Below the pieces are notes generated by a model. The model saw only the letters and a program-made list of their open reading frames with translations, did no database searches and was not told where the DNA came from. 12,028 nucleotides of DNA. Origin: an uncultured Clostridia bacterium (GTDB taxonomy: Bacteria; Bacillota; Clostridia; Oscillospirales; Oscillospiraceae). The stretch covers positions 1 through 12,028 of the forward strand of contig CAMVOG010000049.1 in NCBI GenBank assembly GCA_947169005.1. The letters are read 5' to 3'. Below, in pieces: positions 5,784 through 11,031 of this stretch (position 1 is the first letter of the stretch; every line of letters begins with the position of its first letter). A program made the position numbers and the translations under genes.

Positions 5784-6000
5784 TTAACGGCGCATGATTT
5801 CCCCCGTTCTAAATAAACGCTGGCGGTTAAATAGGCCCCCTCCAGTTGGAGTTGTCGTCGCCGCCGCCGTTGGGGGGTGGGTATGTCGTTGTCGTTGGGG
5901 ATGGTGGTTGTGGTTGATGCTGCGGTTGGTGTTGGTGTTGGTGTTGGGTATCATGGGAGAACAAGTGCGTCCACATGGATTCACATGGACGCACTCGCCG
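5784..6000 (-). other. Low-complexity segment: possible frameshifted tail of the DUF6291-like protein
   Basis: Between the DUF6291-like stop and the next gene, the minus strand is rich in CAACAC-type repeats (clear hexamer run at about 5934-5957). One minus frame, open from 6047 to 5784, reads IPNTNTNTNRSINHNHHPQ and is in a different frame from the upstream gene. Proteins of this type often carry a low-complexity NTN- or PTP-rich tail after the N-terminal domain, so this may be a disconnected tail. An independent gene is unlikely: there is no good ribosome binding site and composition is extreme. The GTTGGT-like repeats could alternatively be iterons of a replication origin. Confidence 0.4.
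5964..5995. repeat. 10-bp palindrome just after the DUF6291-like gene
   Basis: AGTGCGTCCA (5964-5973) and TGGACGCACT (5986-5995) are perfect inverted repeats, 12 bases apart. The sequence between them includes a partial direct repeat of CACATGGA. It begins 5 bases after the stop codon at 6001-6003. There is no U-tract. It could be a weak terminator, an origin-associated hairpin or a protein-binding site. Confidence 0.65.
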
Positions 6001-6321
6001 TCAACCGAATTGCCGTTCCCAATCTTCACGGCAGAGGGCTTTACCACCTTCGCGGCTCATTTTCGCGCAGTAAGCCGCATATTTCCGCGATAAGACAATC
6101 TCCGTGTATCGCTGGCCGTCTCTGTCAACGTGGGCACGAAGGACGGCAAAGGCAAGCGCCGTGAGCTTGTCCAGCCCATCGGGTTCGATCCCGTCCTGCC
6201 CGTAGCGGAGGAGGGCAAGCAGCAGTTCCCCCAGCTGTGTTGGAGTTAACGCCGTCGCAAAAGGAGCTACGTCCTCGTAGTAAAGCAGAATCCCCGGTCG
6301 GGCATCTTTCCCCACGGTCAC
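6001..6321 (-). CDS. DUF6291-like mobile-element protein (replication-associated?)
   Basis: From GTG at 6321 this is 106 aa. The start is set by a 4-base overlap (GTGA) with the stop of the upstream gene and a GGAGGC just before it; an ORF extension to 6348 has no such support. PGILLYYEDVAPFATALTPTQLGELLLALLRYGQDG (9-44), followed by HVDRDGQRYTEIVLSRKYAAYC (64-85), resembles the short N-terminal domain seen in phage and integrative-element proteins (DUF6291: a tyrosine/aspartate-rich opening, a helical middle, then an invariant Asp-Arg segment). Related proteins are usually longer, with a low-complexity tail. Here the frame stops right after WERQFG, while such a tail is readable in another frame. 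It may be truncated by a frameshift. A role in replication is inferred from context only. Confidence 0.65.
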   Translation of the reverse strand: MTVGKDARPGILLYYEDVAPFATALTPTQLGELLLALLRYGQDGIEPDGLDKLTALAFAVLRAHVDRDGQRYTEIVLSRKYAAYCAKMSREGGKALCREDWERQFG

Positions 6322-6506
6322 GCCTCCGCCTCCCCACCGTCCGCCCAAATCGTCACAGCGTAGCCCTTGGCAAACGCCAATCGTACCAGCAGATCCACTT
6401 CTTTGCGGGTCAGGCCGTCAAAGCGGAGGCTGTCCGCATCGTCGGCAAACGCGTCCAGGGTCTCGCCTCGAAAGATGAGAATTCCATATTTTTTCACATT
6501 GCTCAC
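6318..6506 (-). CDS. Small (62-aa) hypothetical protein of the leftward operon
   Basis: The frame starts at GTG 6506, overlapping the stop of the preceding gene by GTGA, with AGGAGGG a few bases upstream. A longer reading of the frame to 6689 would overlap the HTH gene and is rejected. The 62-aa product (MSNVKKYGILIFRGETL...) alternates hydrophobic and charged residues. It ends in KGYAVTIWADGGEAEA, then overlaps the DUF6291-like gene by four bases. No known motif was seen. Two consecutive 4-base overlaps show tight translational coupling in the cassette. Confidence 0.65.
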   Translation of the reverse strand: MSNVKKYGILIFRGETLDAFADDADSLRFDGLTRKEVDLLVRLAFAKGYAVTIWADGGEAEA

Positions 6507-6829
6507 CGTCCCTCCTCGCCGCCATCCGGCAGCTTGAAATGACCCTTGCCCTCCCAAGCGGCAAGGCTCTCCTCCAGCGCCGTCGCCGTGCGTCCCACGG
6601 CCCGCAACCGTCGCCGCAAGCTCCCCAGGTACTCCGATAACTCGTCCGGGCCGGAGGCCATGTAGTACCCCGGCGCGGCTGCGTCGCATGATGCACAGAT
6701 CGGCAGCCCCAGCCGCCGCTCCCGCTCTACTGCGGCGCTGACCTCACGGGCAGACCGAAAGCCCAGCAGACGGGCGATCTCGCGGCCTGGGAGGGCGTTT
6801 CCTTTGCCTGTGGGCAGCACAGTGGCCAC
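6503..6829 (-). CDS. Helix-turn-helix protein of the mobile element
   Basis: From GTG at 6829 this gives 108 aa (GTG 6820 gives 105). The longer reading to 6976 would cross a perfect 13-bp hairpin and a plus-strand promoter and is compositionally unlike protein. LPGREIARLLGFRSAREVSAAVERERRLGLPICAS looks like a winged-helix/HTH unit, and GYYMASGPDELSEYLGSLRRRLRAV follows as a wing and helix. I have an impression of similar proteins next to excisionase and replication genes in Firmicutes elements, where they may act in replication or control. The C-terminus overlaps the 62-aa gene by four bases. The start codon is uncertain, since neither GTG has a textbook ribosome binding site. That may matter, given the antisense RNA predicted over its leader. 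Confidence 0.68.
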   Translation of the reverse strand: MATVLPTGKGNALPGREIARLLGFRSAREVSAAVERERRLGLPICASCDAAAPGYYMASGPDELSEYLGSLRRRLRAVGRTATALEESLAAWEGKGHFKLPDGGEEGR

Positions 6830-6844
6830 CCGGCCCCGCCGCTC

Positions 6845-6873
6845 TTGACGAGGCGGCGACGACGCGGTAGAAT
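6845..6873 (+). promoter_or_regulatory. Plus-strand promoter antisense to the leftward operon
   Basis: TTGACG (6845-6850) and TAGAAT (6868-6873) are separated by exactly 17 bases. Each matches five of six consensus positions. The surroundings are very GC-rich, so chance occurrence is less likely. It points rightward, away from the HTH gene start at about 6829, into a region with no plus-strand gene, and a terminator follows within 50-80 bases. Confidence 0.6.
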
Positions 6874-6879
6874 GAGCGG

Positions 6880-6953
6880 GAGAGGGCGATCCCTGGCCGG
6901 AGAATCCCTCCCGCTCCGCCCCCGGACACGTTGCAGCGTGTCCGGGGGCTTTT
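6880..6953 (+). ncRNA. Predicted ~74-nt antisense RNA over the leader of the HTH gene
   Basis: The promoter at 6845-6873 would start RNA near 6880. Transcription would end at a perfect 13-bp hairpin, GCCCCCGGACACG (6918-6930) / CGTGTCCGGGGGC (6937-6949), with a 6-base loop TTGCAG and a TTTT tail (6950-6953). The RNA is complementary to the minus-strand message between the excisionase gene and the HTH gene. Size, one dominant stem-loop and position mimic countertranscribed RNAs that limit plasmid replication proteins. No plus-strand gene explains the promoter or the terminator. Unproven; it rests on promoter and terminator patterns alone. Confidence 0.45.
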
Positions 6954-6959
6954 CCTGTC

Positions 6960-7169
6960 TCACACACGGGCTGCACCTCCTCCCGCCTGGGCCTCGGCCT
7001 CGATCCACGCCCGAAGCGCGGCCACGGGGATCAGCCGTCGCCGCCCGCATCGGAAGGAGGGGAGACCCCCGCCCCGCTCCAGGAGGGTGTACACGGTGGG
7101 TCTGGATACCCCCAGCAGCGCCGCCGCCTCCGTCACGGACACGGCCAGCCGTTCATTTCTCGCGTCCAT
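6960..7169 (-). CDS. Excisionase / MerR-like HTH protein
   Basis: This 69-aa protein has the layout of Xis/AlpA-type proteins. SVTEAAALLGVSRPTVYTLLERG (11-33) forms the helix-turn-helix. LPSFRCGRRRLIPVAALRAWIEAEA (36-60) is the wing with the basic recognition strand and final helix. It should bind and bend DNA at the element ends and steer the integrase towards excision. AAGGAGG precedes the ATG at 7169. The gene start overlaps the end of the upstream small gene by 17 bases. It is the second gene of the leftward operon driven by the promoter at 7380-7408, opposite the repressor. This arrangement lets repressor loss turn on excision. Confidence 0.85.
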   Translation of the reverse strand: MDARNERLAVSVTEAAALLGVSRPTVYTLLERGGGLPSFRCGRRRLIPVAALRAWIEAEAQAGGGAARV

Positions 7170-7332
7170 CCTCAGCCTCCTTCCTCTCCCGGCCCGCCTG
7201 GGCCGCCTCCCGCTCGGCGCGCTTCACCCAATACCGTTCCTGCTGGGCCTTCACCTTGTCGGGGTTGTTTTTCGCCCACGCTCTGCGGTAGGCATTGCGG
7301 GCCGCCCGCGCCAGTTTTTCAGTCTCAGCCAA
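7153..7332 (-). CDS. Small basic NPDKV-type mobile-element protein
   Basis: This 59-aa protein begins at TTG 7332. The frame can be read from GTG 7341, but GGAGG lies at that GTG and about 8 bases before the TTG, which fixes the TTG start. The sequence ARNAYRRAWAKNNPDKVKAQQERYWVKRAEREAAQ is a highly charged helix with an Asn-Pro-Asp-Lys-Val core followed by ERYWxKRA. I associate this type with short genes beside excisionases in Firmicutes elements; no function is known. It is the first gene of the leftward operon, with a short leader after the promoter at 7380-7408. Confidence 0.7.
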   Translation of the reverse strand: MAETEKLARAARNAYRRAWAKNNPDKVKAQQERYWVKRAEREAAQAGRERKEAEDGREK

Positions 7333-7360
7333 AAAAACCACCTCCGTTTCGTTTTCCCTC

Positions 7361-7389
7361 TTGACTTGGCTGCACTTACATGATAAAGT
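7361..7389 (+). promoter_or_regulatory. Rightward promoter of the repressor-integrase pair
   Basis: TTGACT (7361-7366) and TAAAGT (7384-7389) are 17 bases apart, with a predicted start near 7396 and a ~60-base leader. It overlaps the opposite promoter, so the two cannot both be bound by polymerase. Confidence 0.6.
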
Positions 7390-7408
7390 AAAAGAGCAAG
7401 TAAGTCAA
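7380..7408 (-). promoter_or_regulatory. Leftward promoter of the excisionase operon, with operator-like repeats
   Basis: On the minus strand TTGACT (plus 7403-7408) and TATCAT (plus 7380-7385) are 17 bases apart. Inverted repeats TTGACTT (7361-7367) / AAGTCAA (7402-7408) and ACTTAC (7374-7379) / GTAAGT (7400-7405) span both promoters and are likely operators for the XRE repressor. Confidence 0.65.
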
Positions 7409-7460
7409 TTGTCAGTTAATGATTAATATGAAGTCTGCTTTTGATTAGGGAGGGATGGTA

Positions 7461-8063
7461 ATGGGACGGCCACGGGTGGAAGTTAATCCAAAAACGGGCG
7501 AAAGGCTCCGAATTGTCGCAGAAGAGCAGCAACTTCGGCTAAAAGACCTCGCGAACCTAATATTTATTTCACCACAGAATTTTTCGCGAATCATCAATGG
7601 TCGGGCATCATTGACAGAGGCAAATGCCCGCTTAATCTCAGCGAAATACCCCCAGTATTCCGCTGAGTGGTTGCTGGGGCTTGTGGACTACAAAAACGAG
7701 GCTTTGCGCCCGCTTTATGAGGCTGCCATGCAAGCAGACATTCGGAACGACCCGGAGAAGCGCCTGGAGCGGCACTACAGGGCCGTGAATGACCTGGCTG
7801 AATTGGCTGGCTATCCCATGCTCTCTATGGGTGAGCGCTTCGTGCTCTTTGGCCAGGGGGAGTATGCAGATATTACCTTCGACGATTATGAGCGCCTGTG
7901 CGACGACATACTTGACTACGTTGAATTCAAGGCGGGCCAGCTTCTCAGAAAGACCCTTGAAAAACAAAACCCCGCCCCCGGCGCTGACACACCGGGAGCG
8001 GGAGCAGGGCAGAAAGCAGACGGCCCTCTGCCCTCCGATCATACCACAGAACAGGAGGTTTGA
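7461..8063 (+). CDS. XRE-family repressor of the mobile element
   Basis: This is 200 aa from the ATG at 7461, preceded 7 bases upstream by GGAGG. An ATG at 7455 sits on the ribosome binding site and is disfavoured. The N-terminal Cro/C1-type HTH covers about residues 12-65: RLRIVAEEQQLRLKDLANLIFISPQNFSRIINGRASLTEANARLISAKYP, then AEWLLG. The rest (about 70-170) is helical and acidic with no protease-like (LexA/CI) catalytic pair that I can see, ending in a Gly/Ala/Pro-rich disordered tail. This suggests relief by a partner protein rather than RecA-driven self-cleavage. It is divergent from the excisionase operon. Its stop lies 3 bases before the integrase ATG, so repressor and integrase are co-transcribed. 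It probably represses the leftward promoter. Confidence 0.85.
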   Translation: MGRPRVEVNPKTGERLRIVAEEQQLRLKDLANLIFISPQNFSRIINGRASLTEANARLISAKYPQYSAEWLLGLVDYKNEALRPLYEAAMQADIRNDPEKRLERHYRAVNDLAELAGYPMLSMGERFVLFGQGEYADITFDDYERLCDDILDYVEFKAGQLLRKTLEKQNPAPGADTPGAGAGQKADGPLPSDHTTEQEV

Positions 8064-8065
8064 CA

Positions 8066-9274
8066 ATGGCAAGGAAAGATACCCGCGCCGCCCAGGGGAA
8101 CGGCACGATCCGAAAGAAGACCGTCACCCGGCGGGGCAAGCAGTACGTCTATTGGGAGGCCCGCGTGAGTGTGGGCCGCGATCCCGGCACGGGCAAGCAG
8201 ATACAGAAATCCTTCAGCGGCAAAACGCAGAAGGAGGTGCGGGAGAAGCTGCGGGCCGCCGCCGTCGCCGTCGATAACCAGGAGTATTTTGAGCCGTCCA
8301 AGCTCACCCTTGGGGAATGGCTCGACACCTGGGCGGAGACCTATCTGAACAGCGTGAAGCCCCGGACGGTGGATTGCTATAAGAGCAATATCGCCCAGCA
8401 TATCAAGCCCGCCCTGGGAGCTGTCCGTCTCGCTGCCCTCACCCCCGTGGACGTTCAGCGCTTCTATAACGGTCTCAGAAACAAGAAGACGGGGCAGCCC
8501 CTCTCTGCCAAGACAAAGAAGAACATTCACGGAGCGCTGCACAGGGCGCTGGAGAAGGCCGTTTCCCTGGGTTATATCCGGCATAACCCGGCAGACCGTC
8601 CCGATCTCCCGAAGATTCAGAAGACGGAGATCAAGCCCCTGGACGACGCGGAGATCAAAGCCTTCCTGGAGGCCGCCGCAGGGCATGAGTATGAGACGAT
8701 CTATCTTGTCACCCTCTTCACGGGGCTGCGGGAAGGGGAGGTGCTGGGCCTCACCTGGGATTGTGTGGACTTCAATGCGGGGCGGCTCACCGTAAAGCAG
8801 CAGCTTCAAAAGCAGCGCGGCTCCGGGGGCGTTTATCAGCTCGTCAGCACGAAGAACGGGAAGACCCGCACGATTGCTCCCGCTCAGTACGTTATGCAGC
8901 TCCTGCGGAAGAGGAGAGCGGCCCAGGCAGAAGAAAAGCTCCGGGCCGGGTCGGCCTGGAGCAATCCCTGGAATCTGATATTCACAAATGCGCTGGGCGG
9001 CAATCTCAGCCCGCAGACGGTTTACTTGAAGTTCAAGAAGCTGGCGGAGAGCATCGGCCTCCCGGCTGCCCGCTTCCACGATCTCCGCCACAGCTACGCC
9101 GTCGCCGCCCTCCGCTCCGGCGACGATATCAAGACCGTACAGGAGACCTTGGGCCACCACACGGCGGCCTTTACCCTGGACACTTATGCCCATGTCACAG
9201 AGCAGATGAAGCAGGAGAGCGCCGCCCGCATGGACAGCTTTATAACGGGCTTGCAGGAGCGCAAAAAAGCGTGA
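8066..9274 (+). CDS. int: Tyrosine recombinase (integrase), Tn916-Int-like
   Basis: This 402-aa protein starts at ATG 8066, 7 bases after AGGAGG (8053-8058). Domains in order: an N-terminal arm-binding domain (about 12-66; GTIRKKTV...YWEARVSVGRDPGTGKQIQKSF), a SAM-like core-binding domain (about 82-172; LGEWLDTWAETYL), and the catalytic domain (about 190-385). The catalytic residues are all present: Arg222 in TGLREGEVLGL, Lys263 in STKNGKTR, His338-x-x-Arg341 in HDLRHSYA, His364 in LGHH, and Tyr374 in LDTYAHV. It cuts and rejoins DNA at the tRNA-Leu attachment site, with host factors and excisionase. Length and domain order match Tn916-type and satellite integrases. It lies against the intact tRNA and is intact, so the enzyme is probably active. 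Confidence 0.95.
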   Translation: MARKDTRAAQGNGTIRKKTVTRRGKQYVYWEARVSVGRDPGTGKQIQKSFSGKTQKEVREKLRAAAVAVDNQEYFEPSKLTLGEWLDTWAETYLNSVKPRTVDCYKSNIAQHIKPALGAVRLAALTPVDVQRFYNGLRNKKTGQPLSAKTKKNIHGALHRALEKAVSLGYIRHNPADRPDLPKIQKTEIKPLDDAEIKAFLEAAAGHEYETIYLVTLFTGLREGEVLGLTWDCVDFNAGRLTVKQQLQKQRGSGGVYQLVSTKNGKTRTIAPAQYVMQLLRKRRAAQAEEKLRAGSAWSNPWNLIFTNALGGNLSPQTVYLKFKKLAESIGLPAARFHDLRHSYAVAALRSGDDIKTVQETLGHHTAAFTLDTYAHVTEQMKQESAARMDSFITGLQERKKA

Positions 9275-9284
9275 TTGCGATCTG

Positions 9285-9307
9285 TAAAGGGAAAACATAA
9301 GGGAAAA
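9285..9307. repeat. Right-end arm-type site
   Basis: TAAAGGGAAAAC, then one variable base, then TAAGGGAAAA. It matches 5424-5446 at the other end with one mismatch and in the same orientation, and lies about 50 bases from the core repeat. Confidence 0.6.
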
Positions 9308-9315
9308 CAGCCCTT

Positions 9316-9361
9316 CCGGGGCATGAAAAAGCCCCGGAAACCGCAGAATCCGGGGCTTTTT
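9316..9361 (+). terminator. Integrase terminator with competing stems
   Basis: GCCCCGG (9331-9337) can pair with CCGGGGC (9350-9356), followed by TTTTT (9357-9361), to form an intrinsic terminator. It can also pair with the upstream CCGGGGC (9316-9322), which would prevent that stem. The T-run is part of the attachment-site repeat. Confidence 0.75.
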
Positions 9362-9387
9362 CGATGGTGCGCGAGGCGGGACTTGAA
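9355..9387. repeat. Attachment site (right copy), overlapping tRNA-Leu(CAG)
   Basis: This is the second copy of the 33-base repeat found at 5286-5318, with no difference. It spans the integrase terminator T-run, the CCA end, acceptor strand and part of the T arm, so the tRNA stays functional after insertion. Confidence 0.92.
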
Positions 9388-9452
9388 CCCGCACGTACGT
9401 AGTGTACACTAGAACCTGAATCTAGCGAGTCTGCCAATTCCACCACTCGCGC
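9365..9452 (-). tRNA. tRNA-Leu (anticodon CAG)
   Basis: The gene is 88 bases including an encoded CCA. Acceptor GCGCGAG pairs with CTCGCGC. The anticodon arm is CTAGA-TTCAGGT-TCTAG with CAG at positions 34-36. A long variable arm (GTAC/GTAC stem) is typical of class II leucine tRNAs. The T arm is GCGGG-TTCAAGT-CCCGC. It is the integration target of the element; the 3' end now comes from the element. It is downstream of tRNA-Leu(GAG) in the same transcript. Confidence 0.96.
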
Positions 9453-9470
9453 TTATGAAATTGTGCCGGG

Positions 9471-9491
9471 GGAAAGGGCTTGGCCCTTTCC
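9471..9491. repeat. Hairpin between the two tRNA genes
   Basis: GGAAAGGGC (9471-9479) and GCCCTTTCC (9483-9491) are perfect inverted repeats with a 3-base loop. There is no U-run, so it is more likely a processing or spacer structure in the tRNA precursor than a terminator. Confidence 0.6.
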
Positions 9492-9500
9492 TCCAAGCCG

Positions 9501-9585
9501 TGGTGCGAGAGATGGGACTTGAACCCACACGCCACTGGGCACACGCACCTCAAACGTGCCTGTCTACCTGTTCCAGCACTCTCGC
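9501..9585 (-). tRNA. tRNA-Leu (anticodon GAG)
   Basis: The gene is 85 bases with encoded CCA. Acceptor GCGAGAG pairs with CTCTCGC. The anticodon arm is CACGT-TTGAGGT-GCGTG with GAG at positions 34-36. It has a long variable arm and the T loop GTTCAAG. It is first in the pair, 22 bases after the promoter's -10 box. Confidence 0.96.
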
Positions 9586-9607
9586 AAATCGCTCACAAAG
9601 CTCATTC

Positions 9608-9636
9608 AGTATACTCATAGTTTGCGCTTTTGTCAA
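9608..9636 (-). promoter_or_regulatory. Strong promoter of the tRNA-Leu pair
   Basis: On the minus strand a perfect TTGACA (plus 9631-9636) and TATACT (plus 9608-9613) are separated by 17 bases. The -10 ends 22 bases before the first mature tRNA base. It is among the closest matches to consensus in the window, as expected for stable RNA. Confidence 0.88.
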
Positions 9637-9655
9637 GAGTTTTTTTGAAAAAATA

Positions 9656-10735
9656 TCAGCCGCCTTTTTCGGGCTCCTCCCGCTCGGGGGGGAGATAGAA
9701 ATGATAGTCCAGCAGCCCGGAAAAAGCCGTCAGCGCCGGGCGCATGGGATTGGTCTCGTAGGGAGGGGTATAATTGTGGAATACCGTGCGCTTGTCCTGC
9801 AGCAGGGGAAGGGAGATGAGGACGCTGGTGCCCTCGCCGGGAGCGGAGCGCACGATCATGCGCCCGTTATGCCGCTGAATGACGACGCGGGCCACGGCGA
9901 GGCTCAGCCCCGCCCCCTCCGCGGGCTCAATGGCCGCGGGCTGGCGGAACGGGTCCAGCACCTGGGAGAAGCCTGCCTCGGATATGCCGCTGCCATTGTC
10001 GAGCACCGTCAGCTCCACCTTGTCTTCCTTCCGCTCCAGCCGCAGCGTGATGCGGCAGCCCCGCTCACAGTGGGCCGCGCTGTTGGCCAGGAGGTCCAGC
10101 AGCATCTTTTCCAGCAGGGTCTCGTCGCCGTAGAGGTAAAGCTGCCGCCCTTCATAGTCGTATTCCAGGTCGATGCCCCGGTCCCGAATCAGGCGGTGAA
10201 CGGTCATGACGGTGTTTACGCAGATCTCGTTCAGATCGAGGATCGAGAAATCCAGGGCGCGGTCACTTTGCTGCAGGGCACTCAGCAGCCGCAGATTGTG
10301 GGCGATTTGCAGCAGGCGGTATTGATTGTGCCGCAGGATGGCGTTGTACTGCGTCGCCTTTTCGTCGTCGGCAGTCCGGCGGAAAAGCAGCTCTGAGGCG
10401 GTGTAAGAGGAATTGAGCGCGTCCAGCATGGCGGCGCCGACGCTGCTCGCCAGGTTCCCGGCGGCTTCCAGCCCCTGCTCGGGCGGGATGGCGAAGGTGT
10501 AGACCCGCAGCGCCCCTATCTCAAAGCGGACGCACTCCAGCTCCACACCGCACAGGCGGATGCGCTGTCCGCCCTCCTCCAGCTCCTCCAGGGGGCTAAG
10601 CTCCCGCAGGGTAGGCAAAAGGCGCGCGGCAGCGTCGTTATACTCCCGCACGATTCCGTCCTCCGCGGCCACCGCCGCTCCGTTGACCCGCTCCAGCAGA
10701 CCGTCCAACGGATAATTCATGTTATAGTTCGTCAT
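9656..10735 (-). CDS. Soluble sensor-histidine-kinase-like ATPase
   Basis: This 359-aa protein has no membrane segment. The N-terminal ~85 residues look PAS-like (DGIVREYNDAAARLLPTLREL, then RIRLCGVELECVRFEIG). A helical dimerisation region follows, with LRHNQYRLLQIAHNLRLLSALQ (134-155). His136 or His146 are the candidate phosphorylation sites, although the usual HExRTPL box is absent. The HATPase_c domain (about 165-312) has an N box at LLANSAAHC (215-223), G1 at DNGSG (246-250) and G2 at GAGLSLAV (274-281). About 45 residues after it form an unrecognised tail. No response regulator is adjacent, so its partner is unknown. GAGG lies 5 bases before the ATG. It is divergent from the GAPDH gene with its own promoter. 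No clear terminator separates it from the downstream tRNA promoter, which starts about 20 bases beyond the stop. Confidence 0.85.
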   Translation of the reverse strand: MTNYNMNYPLDGLLERVNGAAVAAEDGIVREYNDAAARLLPTLRELSPLEELEEGGQRIRLCGVELECVRFEIGALRVYTFAIPPEQGLEAAGNLASSVGAAMLDALNSSYTASELLFRRTADDEKATQYNAILRHNQYRLLQIAHNLRLLSALQQSDRALDFSILDLNEICVNTVMTVHRLIRDRGIDLEYDYEGRQLYLYGDETLLEKMLLDLLANSAAHCERGCRITLRLERKEDKVELTVLDNGSGISEAGFSQVLDPFRQPAAIEPAEGAGLSLAVARVVIQRHNGRMIVRSAPGEGTSVLISLPLLQDKRTVFHNYTPPYETNPMRPALTAFSGLLDYHFYLPPEREEPEKGG

Positions 10736-10770
10736 GCCATCCTCACAGCCCGGTGTATCTATATAATAGT

Positions 10771-10799
10771 ATCATACCATTTTCCCGGGACTTATACAA
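10771..10799 (-). promoter_or_regulatory. Promoter of the histidine-kinase-like gene
   Basis: On the minus strand TTGTAT (plus 10794-10799) and TATGAT (plus 10771-10776) are 17 bases apart, about 35 bases upstream of the ATG. The surrounding AT-rich patch stands out in the GC-rich background. Confidence 0.6.
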
Positions 10800-10853
10800 G
10801 GGATTTTGCGGGGGAAATTTTGCCGCTCTCTCGGGAAAAAACGGCGGCGGGGC

Positions 10854-10882
10854 TTGCATTTGTCGGGCGGCGGGGGTAAAAT
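10854..10882 (+). promoter_or_regulatory. Promoter of the GAPDH gene
   Basis: TTGCAT (10854-10859) and TAAAAT (10877-10882) are separated by 17 bases. Transcription would begin near 10889, giving a ~143-base leader before the ATG at 11032. Confidence 0.65.
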
Positions 10883-10888
10883 AACAAG

Positions 10889-10948
10889 AGCGGGCCGCGC
10901 CCGCTGCCTCATAACGAATAACGGCACCCGCTTGCCGGAAAAGCGGGC
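10889..10948 (+). promoter_or_regulatory. Structured leader of the GAPDH mRNA with alternative stems
   Basis: AGCGGGC (10889-10895) pairs with GCCCGCT (10899-10905), and CCCGCTT (10927-10933) with AAGCGGG (10941-10947). GCCCGCT can instead pair perfectly with AGCGGGC at 10942-10948, which would break both hairpins. No T-run follows, so this is not a classical attenuator. It might control translation or stability. Confidence 0.35.
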
Positions 10949-11031
10949 CGGGCCGGGTCCGGCGCTCCCATCCACAGCCGCAGGGATGTGGGGCACCAAG
11001 CCGCCGACCCCGCGGCAGAATGGAGATCGCT

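Larger units (their letters stand above)
5319..9387. mobile_element. Integrated element in tRNA-Leu(CAG), ~4.07 kb
   Basis: The element is delimited by the 33-bp direct repeats at 5286-5318 and 9355-9387, 4,069 bases apart start to start. The integrase gene lies against the intact tRNA. The repressor and integrase run rightward. Excisionase, HTH, DUF6291-like and small genes run leftward from a shared regulatory region. Arm-type repeats sit at both ends. No relaxase, type IV secretion, structural phage gene, terminase or recognisable cargo was found. The layout resembles phage-inducible satellites or small integrative elements that depend on a helper. The left side keeps the old tRNA fragment and the right side rebuilds the tRNA. 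All module types expected for excision are present and open, so it may be mobile. Confidence 0.88.

Noticed and set aside
5964..6003. Selenocysteine or programmed read-through at the UGA of the DUF6291-like gene
   Set aside because: A hairpin follows the UGA, but the in-frame continuation is His/Gln/Pro-rich low complexity with no conserved residue. No selenoprotein family match was recognised.
8039..9409. A 456-codon minus-strand frame opposite the integrase
   Set aside because: The plus frame carries every catalytic residue of a tyrosine recombinase; the minus frame runs into the tRNA and has no motif.
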